Positions 48,303 to 57,558 of a DNA stretch of 64,000 nt are shown piece by piece. The stretch is taken from positions 99,469 to 163,468 of the forward strand of contig NZ_LXKA01000076.1 of NCBI RefSeq assembly GCF_001645125.1, given 5' to 3'. The DNA comes from Paraburkholderia ginsengiterrae. GTDB taxonomy: Bacteria; Pseudomonadota; Gammaproteobacteria; Burkholderiales; Burkholderiaceae. The notes below the pieces were generated by a model. That model did no database searches. It saw only the letters and a program-made list of their open reading frames with translations, and had not been told where the DNA came from. How positions within the stretch are numbered: the stretch's first letter is position 1; each line of letters begins with the position of its first letter. The translations under genes were made by a program, and so were the position numbers.

Positions 48303-49076
48303 ATGAGTTCTCCCCTGAAGGTCTTCATCACCGGCGCTTCCAGCGGTATCGGCCTCGCGCTCGCCGCCGAATATGCGCGGCGCGGCGCGATTCTCGGCCT
48401 GGTCGCCCGCCGTGGCGACGCCCTCGCCGCCTTCCAGCAGTCCCACCCGCAAAATACCGTCTCCATCTATTCCGTCGACGTTCGCGACTGCGAAGCGCTC
48501 GCGGAGGCGGCTGCCCAGTTCGTCGCGCAGCACGGCTTGCCGGACGTGGTGATCGCCAATGCCGGCATCAGCCGGGGAGCGGTCACCGGTCAGGGCGATC
48601 TGCGCGCTTTCCGCGAAGTGATGGATATCAATTACTTCGGCATGGTCGCGACCTTCGAACCGTTCGCGGCCGCGATGATGGCCGCGAAACGCGGCACGCT
48701 GGTAGGCATTGCCAGCGTCGCCGGTGTGCGCGGCTTGCCGGGCTCCGGCGCGTACAGCGCGTCGAAATCGGCGGCCCTCAAATATCTGGAAGCGTTGCGC
48801 GTTGAGATGCGGCCGCACGGCGTCGGCGTGGTCACCGTCGCGCCCGGCTATATCCGCACGCCGATGACCGAGCACAACCCGTACACCATGCCGTTCCTGA
48901 TGGATGCCGACCGCTTCGCGGTCAAGGTGGCGGATGCGGTCGAGCGTCAGACGTCGTTCGCGGTGTTCCCCTGGCAAATGCGTGTGGTGGCCATGCTGTT
49001 GCACGTGCTGCCGCGCTGGCTCTACGACCGCGCCTTCGAACGCGCGCCGCGCAAGCCGCGCGCCGTCGTCGAATAA
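48303..49076 (+). CDS. short-chain dehydrogenase/reductase
   Basis: 257 residues with the Rossmann motif GASSGIG (10-16), NAG in IANAGISRG, and the catalytic YSASK. The end is basic with a hydrophobic patch (MRVVAMLLHVLPRWLYDR), suggesting membrane association. Substrate unknown. It starts 15 bases after dsbA. Confidence 0.87.
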   Translation: MSSPLKVFITGASSGIGLALAAEYARRGAILGLVARRGDALAAFQQSHPQNTVSIYSVDVRDCEALAEAAAQFVAQHGLPDVVIANAGISRGAVTGQGDLRAFREVMDINYFGMVATFEPFAAAMMAAKRGTLVGIASVAGVRGLPGSGAYSASKSAALKYLEALRVEMRPHGVGVVTVAPGYIRTPMTEHNPYTMPFLMDADRFAVKVADAVERQTSFAVFPWQMRVVAMLLHVLPRWLYDRAFERAPRKPRAVVE

Positions 49077-49079
49077 ATC

Positions 49080-49898
49080 ATGCAGCCCCGTGCGGTCGAT
49101 GCAGCCGGCGTCGCGCACGAGATGGCCGGCACCGGGGCCCGCATCGTCTCGCTGGTGCCGAGCATCACCGAGCTGCTGTTCGCGCTTGGCCTCGACCGCC
49201 AGATCGTCGGGCGCACCGGCTTTTGCGTGCATCCACGTGACAAGGTGCGCCAGGTGCCCAAAGTCGGCGGCACCAAGGCAATCAAGCTCGACGCCATTCG
49301 GGCGCTGCGCCCCACCCATCTGATCGTCAACATCGACGAAAACGAACGCGAGACCGTCGAGCAATTGCGCGCGTTCGTGCCGCATATCGTCGTGACGCAT
49401 CCGCAGACACCACAGGACAACCTGGCGCTCTACGCGCTGCTGGGCGCGATCTTCGACCGCGCTCAGGAAGCGCGGCGGCTTGCTGAGGCGCTCGAAGGCC
49501 GCCTGCGCGAAGCCGCGGCGCATGAGTTCGCCGCGCAGAACGTGCTGTATCTGATCTGGCGCGAACCCTGGATGACCGTGGCGCGCGACACGTACATCGC
49601 CGCGATGCTGCGGCTCGTAAACTGGCACACGCTGCCCGACGTGCAAGGCGGTGCGGCCGGTGCCGCGCGTTACCCGTCGTTCGACTTCGACCACGCGCCG
49701 TGGCTTGATGCGGTGGATCGCATCCTGCTCTCCAGCGAGCCGTATCGCTTTACCGAGGCCCATTGCATCGCGCTGAAACGGGATCCGCGCCTTGCCGGCA
49801 AACGCATCGAGTTGATCGATGGGGAAATGGTGTCGTGGTACGGCGTGCGCGCGATAGAAGGCATCGGCTACCTGCAGCGGCAAGCCGCCGCGGCCTGA
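49080..49898 (+). CDS. BtuF-like periplasmic-binding-fold protein without signal peptide
   Basis: 272 residues of the helical-backbone metal/cobalamin-binding family (RIVSLVPSITELLFALGLDRQIVGRTGFCVHP, PTHLIVNIDENE). Family members usually bind vitamin B12 or siderophores in the periplasm. Here the N-terminus (MQPRAVDAAGVAHEMAGTG) lacks any signal peptide, so the product would stay in the cytoplasm. It starts three bases after the SDR gene, and no BtuCD genes are near. Confidence 0.8.
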   Translation: MQPRAVDAAGVAHEMAGTGARIVSLVPSITELLFALGLDRQIVGRTGFCVHPRDKVRQVPKVGGTKAIKLDAIRALRPTHLIVNIDENERETVEQLRAFVPHIVVTHPQTPQDNLALYALLGAIFDRAQEARRLAEALEGRLREAAAHEFAAQNVLYLIWREPWMTVARDTYIAAMLRLVNWHTLPDVQGGAAGAARYPSFDFDHAPWLDAVDRILLSSEPYRFTEAHCIALKRDPRLAGKRIELIDGEMVSWYGVRAIEGIGYLQRQAAAA

Positions 49899-50185
49899 GC
49901 GCGAACACCCGGCCGCCCGGCCGTTGGCCGCGCCGGCAGCCGCGTCTGCGACCGCGTCCATATCAATATGCGGATTATGTTGTTGTCGCCGCAACCACCC
50001 TTCGATAAGCTTTCGCGAAGGCCGACACGCGTGCAGGCTGAATCACCGAACCCATGCGCCAGCGCCGGAAACGTATCACAATAAAGACGACGGCCACGCC
50101 GGACACCGGCCGCCCGTCCCTCGTCAACGGAATAGAACCACACAACCAGACGCACTGCCTGACTGCGCTCGTTATCGGAGATCCT
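49899..50185. other. 287-base gap before the dipeptide-binding gene
   Basis: GC-rich inverted segments (CCGGCCG/CGGCCGTTGGCCG near 49911-49930) could terminate the upstream operon, though no T-run follows. The rest is the promoter region of the next gene. No gene is supported. Confidence 0.4.
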
Positions 50186-51772
50186 ATGCGCTTCAAACTG
50201 CTCGCAGCCGCCGTACTGTTCACGGCGCCCGCGCTCGTGCTCGCCAAACCGCTGACCGTCTGTACCGAGTCGAGCCCCGACGGCTTCGATGTCGTGCAGT
50301 TCAATTCGCTCGTCACGACCAACGCGTCGGCCGACGTGATCTTCAATTCGCTGGTCTCATACGACGAAGCCGCGAAGAAAGTCGTGCCCGCGCTGGCCGA
50401 CAAGTGGGACGTGAGCGCCGACGGCCTCACCTACACGTTCCATCTGCGCCCGAACGTGCAGTTCCAGACCACCGACTACTTCAAGCCCACCCGGCCGCTG
50501 AACGCCGACGACGTCGTCTTCACGTTCGACCGCATGCTCAACGACAGCAATCCGTGGCACAAGGTCGCGGGTGCGAGCGGCTTCCCGCATGCGCAGTCGA
50601 TGGGCTTGCCCAAGCTCATCAAGTCGATCAGCAAGGTCGACGACAACACCGTCAAGTTCGAACTGAACGCGCCGGACGCGACGTTCGTGTCGATCCTGAC
50701 CATGGGTTTCGCCTCGATCTATTCGGCCGAATACGCCGACCAGTTGCTCAAAGCCGGCAAGCAGGCCGACCTGAATTCGAAGCCGGTCGGCACCGGTCCG
50801 TTCGAACTGAAGAGCTATACGAAAGACGCGGTGATCCGCTATGACGTAAACCCGAGCTACTGGGGCCCGAAGCCGAAGATCGACCGTCTGATCTACGCGA
50901 TCACGCCGGACGCCACGGTGCGCGCGCAAAAGGTGAAAGCGGGTGAATGCCAGATCGCGCTCTCGCCGAAACCGCAGGACCTGGCAGACGCGAAGACCGA
51001 CAAGTCGCTCGCCATCGTGCAAACACCCGCCTTCATGACGGCGTTCGTTGCGCTGAACACGCAGAAGAAGCCGCTCGACAACCAGAAGGTGCGCGCCGCG
51101 CTGAACATGGCGTTCGATCGCACCACCTATCTGAAGACCGTGTTCGACAACACGGCAACGCCGGCCGTGAACCCGTATCCGCCGAACACGTGGAGCTACG
51201 ACAAAGGCGTGAAGGCGTGGCCGTACGATCCGGCCAAGGCGAAGAAGCTGCTCTCCGACGCGGGCTATCCGGACGGCTTTGAAACCACGATCTGGGTGCG
51301 TCCGAACGGCAGCGTGCTGAATCCGAATCCGAAGGCGGGCGCCGAACTGCTGCAAGCCGACTTCGCGAAGATCGGTGTGAAGGCCGAGGTGAAGGTGATC
51401 GAATGGGGCGAGCTGATCAAGCAGGCCAAACAGGGCCAGCACGACTCGCTATTCATGGGCTGGGCGGGTGACAACGGCGATCCGGACAACTATCTGTCAC
51501 CGCTTTTCAGCTGCAATGCCGTGAAGTCCGGGATCAACTTCGCACGTTTCTGCGATCAGGATCTGGACAAGCTGATCGCGGACGGCAAGGCCACGCCGGA
51601 TCAGGCGAAGCGCGCGAAAGCGTATGAGCAGGCGCAGCAGATCATTCACGATCAGGCGCTGTGGATTCCGCTTGGCTACCCGACCGCGGCCGCGATCACG
51701 CAGAAGAATGTTAGCGGGTACAGCGTGAGCCCGTTTGGGCGGCAGAACTTCGGCGCGGTGGTGGTGCGCTAG
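50186..51772 (+). CDS. dipeptide/oligopeptide ABC substrate-binding protein (DppA type)
   Basis: 528 residues from the ATG at 50186, with GGAG upstream. Signal peptide RFKLLAAAVLFTAPALVLA. SBP family 5 features: LTVCTESSPDGFDVVQF at the mature start, YTFHLRPNVQFQTTDYFKPTRPLNADDV, DKPVGTGPFELKSY-like core, LGYPTAAAITQKNVSGY near the end. It captures dipeptides (or heme or delta-aminolevulinate in some orthologues). No transporter subunits lie beside it. The longer ORF to 50054 is leader. Confidence 0.9.
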   Translation: MRFKLLAAAVLFTAPALVLAKPLTVCTESSPDGFDVVQFNSLVTTNASADVIFNSLVSYDEAAKKVVPALADKWDVSADGLTYTFHLRPNVQFQTTDYFKPTRPLNADDVVFTFDRMLNDSNPWHKVAGASGFPHAQSMGLPKLIKSISKVDDNTVKFELNAPDATFVSILTMGFASIYSAEYADQLLKAGKQADLNSKPVGTGPFELKSYTKDAVIRYDVNPSYWGPKPKIDRLIYAITPDATVRAQKVKAGECQIALSPKPQDLADAKTDKSLAIVQTPAFMTAFVALNTQKKPLDNQKVRAALNMAFDRTTYLKTVFDNTATPAVNPYPPNTWSYDKGVKAWPYDPAKAKKLLSDAGYPDGFETTIWVRPNGSVLNPNPKAGAELLQADFAKIGVKAEVKVIEWGELIKQAKQGQHDSLFMGWAGDNGDPDNYLSPLFSCNAVKSGINFARFCDQDLDKLIADGKATPDQAKRAKAYEQAQQIIHDQALWIPLGYPTAAAITQKNVSGYSVSPFGRQNFGAVVVR

Positions 51773-51780
51773 CCATGACT

Positions 51781-51816
51781 TGCTGCGGCGCGCCGCGTCA
51801 GCGGAACGCCGCAGCA
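51781..51816. terminator. hairpin between convergent genes
   Basis: TGCTGCGGCG and CGCCGCAGCA form a ten-bp perfect stem around a 16-base loop in the 49-base gap between dppA-type and C11 genes. No T-run. Confidence 0.5.
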
Positions 51817-51821
51817 GAGAA

Positions 51822-53771
51822 TCAGAAGTTGTGCGGGATCGGATCGGTCATCCGGGAGGTTTCCCGGAAGTCGCTCACCATCATCCGCAAGTCACTTGTC
51901 ACCGACTGCACCCCAAGCTGCTTCAACTCCAGCTTGCCAGCGTCGAAGGCGATGTCAGACGGTCGAACCGAAACCATGTCTTGCTTTACGAGATCGTAGT
52001 CCACAAGCGCCAGCGTAACCTTGTCGGTGGATTTGATGTCGTTGTCGATGCGTGGAGAAACCGAGATAGACGAACCCTCTTCGCCTTCATATCGGCCAAC
52101 GAACGTCAACGTTTCCGAGCCTTGTACGCGCTCGAAAACGAGAACTGAAAATTCATTGTTCACATACACGCCCACACCCAACGACGACACGGTTTTCTCG
52201 GCGCCGTCGATCGTGCGCGTCTCGTTTGCCAGTAGTTCGACGTTGGCCAGGTGGCCGTTGAGCCAGTACCAATCGTCGTCCATCTTCGTCGTGATGCCGC
52301 CTGACAGAGACGAACCAACATCGATCGGACGGCCTGCCAGCACCCGCACGACGCCCGGAGTCTGGGTCTGCCATGTCATGTAGAGTCCAGCGTCCTTCTG
52401 GCCGAAGGCGCTCGTCACCGCCGCCCGAAGCGTCGCACCGCTCGAGCGGCTGGTATCGATGGTGATAAGCGGCGTCTGCAGGTTAGCGAACTTCACATAC
52501 GCGTTGACCAGCGACTTGTAGGATGGCGAGAAGTCGAGCTTGGCGTACTGCGTGCTGTCCTCCTGCGTGAGCTGCCGCGACGGGAAATAGATGCTCAAGC
52601 CGCTGGCAGACAGGGCCAGCTGCCCATTCACCCGATACACAACTGCGCTACGCACCGCCGACGAAACCCGCCTGCCGGCGTCAGAGGTTATGCCGGCCGC
52701 CGTCAGTCTGTCTGCAAAGACCCCCAAGTCGGCCAAATCAGCGATGTGGTTCTGCGACGACATCGCGCCGAAGCTCGTTGTCAACACGCGCTCGCGCGCG
52801 AGGCGCGTCCAGTTGTCAGTGGACTGTTGCGCGTACGACGACAACTCATTCGCAAACGGCGCGAGCGCTTCGGTGACCGCGGCAACCCGGCTGAGGTCGG
52901 TCACGGAGAACGTGATGTCCGAGTCTGCCCGCGCTAGCGCGCCGGCCGCCACCTGGTCGTCGCTATCTTTTTTCTGACGTGCGATGTAGCTATCCGTGAT
53001 GACTCGGCCAAACTGCAACGGATCCATCGTCGGCTGCGCGGCGAGCGACGAGAACACGGTGCGGTAATCCCAGCCGCTACCGGGCTCCAGTTCCTCCGAC
53101 GCGGCCAGATAGTCCGCATACGGTGCAAGTGCAGATGCCACCTCGGTAGTCGCCATCAAGCACGCGTCGAAGCCGATCAGGTCGAAGTGGATGCCTGTCT
53201 GCTGTTTCGCAGTTGCAAGCGCCGTCTGCATTGCCGGCAGCGACATCGACGGCGAGTTAGGGAATATCTCGTCTGTGCCGAACCCTTGGGTTCCTCCGCC
53301 GTGGTCCCACATGATCAGGCGATAGTTCGTCGCCGGATACGCGTTTCGGGCCCATATCACGAAGTCGGACAAGGTCTTCGATTCAACCATGTTCACCTTG
53401 CCGAGATCCCCCTTTATCTGGAGTTTGCCGTCCTGGACGACATATCGGCGAACCGTGGTCCAGTCGGCAACCAGACCAGCAGGATCCTTCTTGTTTGCCG
53501 CGCCGGTAGTGACGACGACGTTCACATCCTTCGACGCGGTTGCAGCGACCAGATCCTTCAAATTGTTGGTGGCCGCACCGCTTTTCGACTCGAGATCCGA
53601 CCCAACTACGTAGATCATCACCGTGGCGGCAGCCTGCGGGGTGATTGCATTGTCGGCACTCCCGCTGTCAGCACTGCCGCTGTTCCCGCTGTCGACACGG
53701 CCACCACAGCCAAAAAGCACTATCGGGATGATGCATGCGATCACCCATCTTACAAACGCCAATCTGTTCAC
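51822..53771 (-). CDS. clostripain-family (peptidase C11) lipoprotein
   Basis: 649 residues from a GTG at 53771 that follows GGGAGGA by six bases; the ATG at 53786 overlaps that site and is unlikely. Lipobox IVLFGC makes Cys22 the lipid anchor. A Ser/Gly/Asp linker (about 24-40) leads to the protease domain: MIYVVGSDLES, catalytic His157 in MWDHGGGTQGFG, Cys204 in IGFDACLMATTEV, spaced 47 as in characterised C11 enzymes. About 250 further residues form beta-rich domains of unknown role. These Cys proteases cut after Arg or Lys. GC is lower than in its neighbours, suggesting transfer. Confidence 0.88.
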   Translation of the reverse strand: MNRLAFVRWVIACIIPIVLFGCGGRVDSGNSGSADSGSADNAITPQAAATVMIYVVGSDLESKSGAATNNLKDLVAATASKDVNVVVTTGAANKKDPAGLVADWTTVRRYVVQDGKLQIKGDLGKVNMVESKTLSDFVIWARNAYPATNYRLIMWDHGGGTQGFGTDEIFPNSPSMSLPAMQTALATAKQQTGIHFDLIGFDACLMATTEVASALAPYADYLAASEELEPGSGWDYRTVFSSLAAQPTMDPLQFGRVITDSYIARQKKDSDDQVAAGALARADSDITFSVTDLSRVAAVTEALAPFANELSSYAQQSTDNWTRLARERVLTTSFGAMSSQNHIADLADLGVFADRLTAAGITSDAGRRVSSAVRSAVVYRVNGQLALSASGLSIYFPSRQLTQEDSTQYAKLDFSPSYKSLVNAYVKFANLQTPLITIDTSRSSGATLRAAVTSAFGQKDAGLYMTWQTQTPGVVRVLAGRPIDVGSSLSGGITTKMDDDWYWLNGHLANVELLANETRTIDGAEKTVSSLGVGVYVNNEFSVLVFERVQGSETLTFVGRYEGEEGSSISVSPRIDNDIKSTDKVTLALVDYDLVKQDMVSVRPSDIAFDAGKLELKQLGVQSVTSDLRMMVSDFRETSRMTDPIPHNF

Positions 53772-53806
53772 TTTATTTCCTCCCATTACTGCATAAATGG
53801 GGGCGC

Positions 53807-53812
53807 ATTGTA
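53807..53812 (-). promoter_or_regulatory. -10 box (TACAAT) of the C11 gene
   Basis: TACAAT on the minus strand, 36 bases before the GTG; a TTGCGA element lies 15 bases further upstream. Confidence 0.4.
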
Positions 53813-53885
53813 GTGACAGAAGCGTATTCGCAAGCTGGTTAAAGCGGCGATTAATTGAACTAACGTAAATTCACGCCTGACGATC

Positions 53886-53947
53886 GAAAAACACTGACGT
53901 CGCTATGGCAGTAGCCCGTCAGATCGCTCAGAAAACACTGACATCGC
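53886..53947. repeat. short direct repeat (AAAACACTGACRTCGC)
   Basis: Two copies of AAAACACTGAC-RTCGC at about 53887-53902 and 53931-53946, both preceded by GATCG. They lie in the gap between the C11 and MBL genes, beside the low-GC gene. They may be regulator sites for either gene or chance. Confidence 0.45.
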
Positions 53948-53962
53948 CAAGGCTGCGGCTCA

Positions 53963-55036
53963 TCAGGCTGTCGTAAAACGAATCACGCCATCCGCGTTCT
54001 CGCTGCGCGCGAGCTTGCCCGCGTGCCACAGAAGATGCAGGTGCGCGAGTGCTTCGCCCATCGCGAATGTCATCTGATGGATGTCGAGCTGGCGGCGGAA
54101 CATGATTGGCACGATGTCGGCTGCGCTACACGGCTTCTCCGTACACGCCGCCATCACCTCGGCAAGGCGCGCGTCGTGATGGTCGCGCAATTGCCCGATG
54201 CGCGTGCGCACACCGCGAAACGGCTTGCCATGCGAAGGCAGCACGAGCGTGTCTTCCGGCATCGTCTCGTAACGGCCGAGCGAGTCCAGATACAGCGCGA
54301 GCGGGGAGCCCTCCGGTTCCATATCGAACACCGACACATTGGTCGAAATACGCGGCAGCACCATGTCGCCGGAGATCAGCACGGCGGTCTCTTCGCAGTG
54401 CAACGCGCAGTGTTCCGGCGAATGGCCGTAGCCCGTCACCACGCGCCACGTCTTGCCGCCGATCGTCACGCCATCGGCTTCGCGCAAGCGGCGGTACTGC
54501 CCCGGAATCGCCGGCACGAGGCTCGAGTAGTAGCTCTTGCGATTACGCAGCTTCTCGAGCGATTCCTCGTCAGTGACACCGTGCCGCGCGAAGTGCCGCG
54601 CCGCGCCCTCGCCGCCCGCATTCCCACCGTCGCCCGCCGCCATCACCCGGGCCTGCATGTATTCGCCTAGCGTCATCCACAGCCGTACGTCCCAGCGCTG
54701 CTTGTCGCCGCCCGTGCAAATCCAGTTCGCGAGGCCAATGTGGTCCGGGTGGCAATGCGTGACGATCACGCGCAGCACCGGCAGGCCGTCGAGCACCGAG
54801 TCGAATACGGTCTCCCAGTTCTCCTTGATGGCGTCCGAGGCGATGCCGCAGTCCACCACCGTCCAGCCCTGCTGGCCGTCGATCTCGTCGCGCAGCAGCC
54901 AGAGGTTGATGTGGTCGAGAGCGAATGGCAGCGGCATGCGCAGCCAGAACACGCCGGGCGCGACTTCCATCGCGCGGCCCGCGTCCGGCAAGCTGTCCTT
55001 GAACGGGTAGTCGAGTTGATGTTCGAGTGCATTCAT
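53963..55036 (-). CDS. metallo-beta-lactamase-fold hydrolase
   Basis: 357 residues from the ATG at 55036, which follows GGAGGAAGA. Zn motif THCHPDHIGLANW, further ligands in GHSPEHCALHC, SGDMVLP and LPSHGKPF. The layout resembles glyoxalase II-like or lactonase-like enzymes. A divergent LiuR-type regulator with an operator between suggests a role in acyl-CoA or branched-chain catabolism. Substrate unknown. Confidence 0.88.
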   Translation of the reverse strand: MNALEHQLDYPFKDSLPDAGRAMEVAPGVFWLRMPLPFALDHINLWLLRDEIDGQQGWTVVDCGIASDAIKENWETVFDSVLDGLPVLRVIVTHCHPDHIGLANWICTGGDKQRWDVRLWMTLGEYMQARVMAAGDGGNAGGEGAARHFARHGVTDEESLEKLRNRKSYYSSLVPAIPGQYRRLREADGVTIGGKTWRVVTGYGHSPEHCALHCEETAVLISGDMVLPRISTNVSVFDMEPEGSPLALYLDSLGRYETMPEDTLVLPSHGKPFRGVRTRIGQLRDHHDARLAEVMAACTEKPCSAADIVPIMFRRQLDIHQMTFAMGEALAHLHLLWHAGKLARSENADGVIRFTTA

Positions 55037-55155
55037 CGTGGGTGTCTTCCTCCGTCGGCGGGCCGGCATGGCGAGGTATGCGATGCCGGTCTGCGTGGTT
55101 GCGGCGTGCTCGTGCCGTGTTGCAGTGGTTGCGCTCAACTTGCGCTCAGCTCAAG

Positions 55156-55177
55156 TTGACGATAACGTAAACGTCGA
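55156..55177. promoter_or_regulatory. LiuR-type operator in the divergent promoter
   Basis: TTGACGATAACGTAAA followed by CGTCGA. The reverse strand reads TTTACGTTATCGTCAA, close to the LiuR palindrome (TTTACGT-ACGTCAA type). Position between the divergent MBL and MerR genes, overlapping a -35-like TTGACG with a TATCGT 19 bases on, the long spacer usual for MerR-activated promoters. Confidence 0.55.
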
Positions 55178-55222
55178 TTCTATCGTTCAATCTGATTTTT
55201 TGCCCGGCTACCGAATGTTCCG

Positions 55223-55627
55223 ATGAACACGCAATACACGATTACCGAGCTGGCGCGGGAATTCGACGTGACGCCGCGCGCCATCCGCTTCTACGAAGAC
55301 CAGGGTTTACTCTCACCGAGTCGCGAAGGGTCGAGCGGTTTGCGGCGCGTCTATTCCGGCCGCGACCGAACCCGGCTGAAACTTACGCTGCGCGGCAAAC
55401 GTCTCGGCTTCACGTTGTCGGAGATTCGCGATCTGCTCGACGTGTACGAGTCGCCGACGGACACCGTGCCGCAGTTGCATGCGTTCCTCGCCACGGTAGC
55501 GCGTCATCGCGAAGTGCTGGAGCGTCAACTGGAAGATCTGAACGCGACGCTTGAAGACCTTGCGCAGTACGAAAGCCAGGCACGCGGGCTGCTGGAAAGC
55601 GGCACGCGTGAAACCAAACCTGCCTGA
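55223..55627 (+). CDS. liuR: MerR-family regulator, LiuR type
   Basis: 134 residues: the MerR winged helix (YTITELAREFDVTPRAIRFYEDQGLLSPSREGSSGLRRVYSGRDRTRLKLTLRGKRLGF, split here by its helix pairs) and a coiled-coil dimerisation helix (about 80-120). The sequence fits LiuR, which controls leucine/isovalerate and fatty-acid breakdown in proteobacteria. It precedes aceK and the acyl-CoA genes and is divergent from the MBL gene. Confidence 0.87.
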   Translation: MNTQYTITELAREFDVTPRAIRFYEDQGLLSPSREGSSGLRRVYSGRDRTRLKLTLRGKRLGFTLSEIRDLLDVYESPTDTVPQLHAFLATVARHREVLERQLEDLNATLEDLAQYESQARGLLESGTRETKPA

Positions 55628-55662
55628 ACGCGGCGTGAAGCGTTGCCGGTTCACCCGGACGA

Positions 55663-55668
55663 TACAAT
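55663..55668 (+). promoter_or_regulatory. -10 box (TACAAT) of aceK
   Basis: TACAAT, 41 bases before the aceK start, in the gap after the LiuR gene. A TTGCCG 14 bases upstream is too close for a normal -35. Confidence 0.4.
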
Positions 55669-55708
55669 CGCCGGTGTCTTCACGACCTGAGACGAGTGCA
55701 CGATCGAC

Positions 55709-57514
55709 ATGAATCACTTCCCCAAACTGTTGTCGTCGCAGATCGGCTTTGACGTTGCGCAGACGATGCTCGAAGGATTCGACCGGCACTACCGGATCTT
55801 TCGCGACGCCGCGATCCATGCCAAGACGCTCTTTGAAGCCGGCGACTGGCACGGCCTGCAAAAACTCGCGCGCGACCGCATTACCTCCTACGACGAACGC
55901 GTCGAGGAGTGTGTCGAACTGCTCGAAGACGAATACGACGCGGAAAATATCGACGACGAAGTATGGCAGCAGATCAAGCTGCACTACATCGGCCTGCTGA
56001 CCTCGCACCGCCAGCCGGAATGCGCGGAAACGTTTTTCAATTCGGTGTGCTGCAAGATCCTGCACCGCTCGTATTTCAACAACGATTTCATCTTCGTGCG
56101 CCCGGCGATCTCGACCGAATATATCGAGAACGACGAGCCGGCTGCGAAGCCGACGTACCGCGCGTATTACCCCGGCAAAGACGGGCTGCCCGCCACGCTC
56201 GAGCGCATCGTCACGAATTTTCAGCTCGAGCCGCCGTTCGAGGATCTGACACGCGACGTCGGCTGCGTGATGCAGGCCATCCACGACGCGTTCGGCGCGT
56301 TCGACGAAGCGCCGAACTTCCAGATCCACGTGCTTTCATCGCTGTTCTACCGGAACAAGTCGGCGTATATCGTCGGGCGGATCATCAACGGCGATCTGCT
56401 GTTGCCGTTCGCCGTGGCCGTGCGCCACACGAAGCCGGGCGTGCTGGTGCTCGACACGGTGCTGCTCAAGCGCGACCAGTTGCAGATCATCTTCAGCTTC
56501 TCGCATTCGTACTTCCTGGTAGATATGGAGGTGCCGTCCGCCTACGTGGAATTTCTCGGCACCATCATGCAAGGCAAACCGAAGGCCGAAATCTATACGT
56601 CGGTGGGTTTGCAGAAGCAGGGCAAGAATCTGTTCTATCGCGATCTGCTGCATCACCTGTCGCATTCGAGCGACCGGTTCATCATCGCGCCCGGCATCAA
56701 GGGGCTCGTGATGCTGGTGTTCACGCTGCCGTCGTTCCCGTACGTGTTCAAACTGATCAAGGACAGTTTCCCGCCGCCGAAGGAAACCACTCGCGCGCAG
56801 ATCCAGCAGAAGTACCAGCTCGTCAAACGGCATGACCGTTTGGGCCGCATGGCCGACACGCTCGAATACTCGAGCGTCGCGCTGCCCATCTCGCGGCTCG
56901 ATGAAGCGCTCGTGCGCGAGCTCGAAAAGGAAGTGCCGTCGCTGATCGAATATGACGGCGACAACATGGTGATTCGCCACATGTACATCGAGCGCCGCAT
57001 GGTGCCGCTCAATCTGTTCCTGCAGAACGGCAACGACGAGGACGTCGAGCACGGCATCAAGGAATACGGCAACGCGGTGAAGGAACTGATGCAGGCGAAC
57101 ATCTTCCCCGGCGACATGCTCTACAAGAACTTCGGCGTGACGCGGCATGGGCGCGTGGTGTTCTACGACTACGACGAAATCGAGTATCTGACCGACTGCA
57201 ACGTGCGCGCGGTGCCGGCGCCACGTAACGAGGAAGACGAAATGTCGGGCGAGCCGTGGTACACGGTCGGTCCGCACGACATTTTCCCGGAGACTTACGG
57301 CACGTTCCTGCTCGGCGACCCGCGCGTGCGCCGTTCCTTCATGCAGCATCACGCGGATTTCTTCGATCCTGCGCTGTGGCAACGGCACAAGGATCATCTA
57401 TTGAAAGGCGAATTGCCCGACTTTTTCCCGTACGACGACAGCGCGCGCTTCTGTATCCGCTATCCCGAACGATTTGCCAGCGCAGCGTTGAATGCCGTCC
57501 CCGCATCGCAATAA
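55709..57514 (+). CDS. aceK: isocitrate dehydrogenase kinase/phosphatase
   Basis: 601 residues. Switches isocitrate dehydrogenase off and on by phosphorylation and so sends carbon through the glyoxylate shunt. Nucleotide loop region [26 protein letters not shown] (split across a strand and helix), catalytic block [22 protein letters not shown] with the key Asp. Usually next to aceBA; here it sits between the LiuR gene and carbonic anhydrase, so its control may be tied to acyl-CoA breakdown. Confidence 0.95.
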   Translation: MNHFPKLLSSQIGFDVAQTMLEGFDRHYRIFRDAAIHAKTLFEAGDWHGLQKLARDRITSYDERVEECVELLEDEYDAENIDDEVWQQIKLHYIGLLTSHRQPECAETFFNSVCCKILHRSYFNNDFIFVRPAISTEYIENDEPAAKPTYRAYYPGKDGLPATLERIVTNFQLEPPFEDLTRDVGCVMQAIHDAFGAFDEAPNFQIHVLSSLFYRNKSAYIVGRIINGDLLLPFAVAVRHTKPGVLVLDTVLLKRDQLQIIFSFSHSYFLVDMEVPSAYVEFLGTIMQGKPKAEIYTSVGLQKQGKNLFYRDLLHHLSHSSDRFIIAPGIKGLVMLVFTLPSFPYVFKLIKDSFPPPKETTRAQIQQKYQLVKRHDRLGRMADTLEYSSVALPISRLDEALVRELEKEVPSLIEYDGDNMVIRHMYIERRMVPLNLFLQNGNDEDVEHGIKEYGNAVKELMQANIFPGDMLYKNFGVTRHGRVVFYDYDEIEYLTDCNVRAVPAPRNEEDEMSGEPWYTVGPHDIFPETYGTFLLGDPRVRRSFMQHHADFFDPALWQRHKDHLLKGELPDFFPYDDSARFCIRYPERFASAALNAVPASQ

Positions 57515-57558
57515 CGACATCGGCCGGGCAATCGGTCGAGCAACCGCCCAGACGCATC

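Noticed and set aside
46629-49994. A 1121-codon open frame antisense to the SPOR, dsbA, SDR and BtuF-like genes
   Set aside because: It spans several well-supported genes on the other strand, has an unnatural Arg/His/Asp composition and no domain or ribosome site. It is a striking length but is explained by codon bias.
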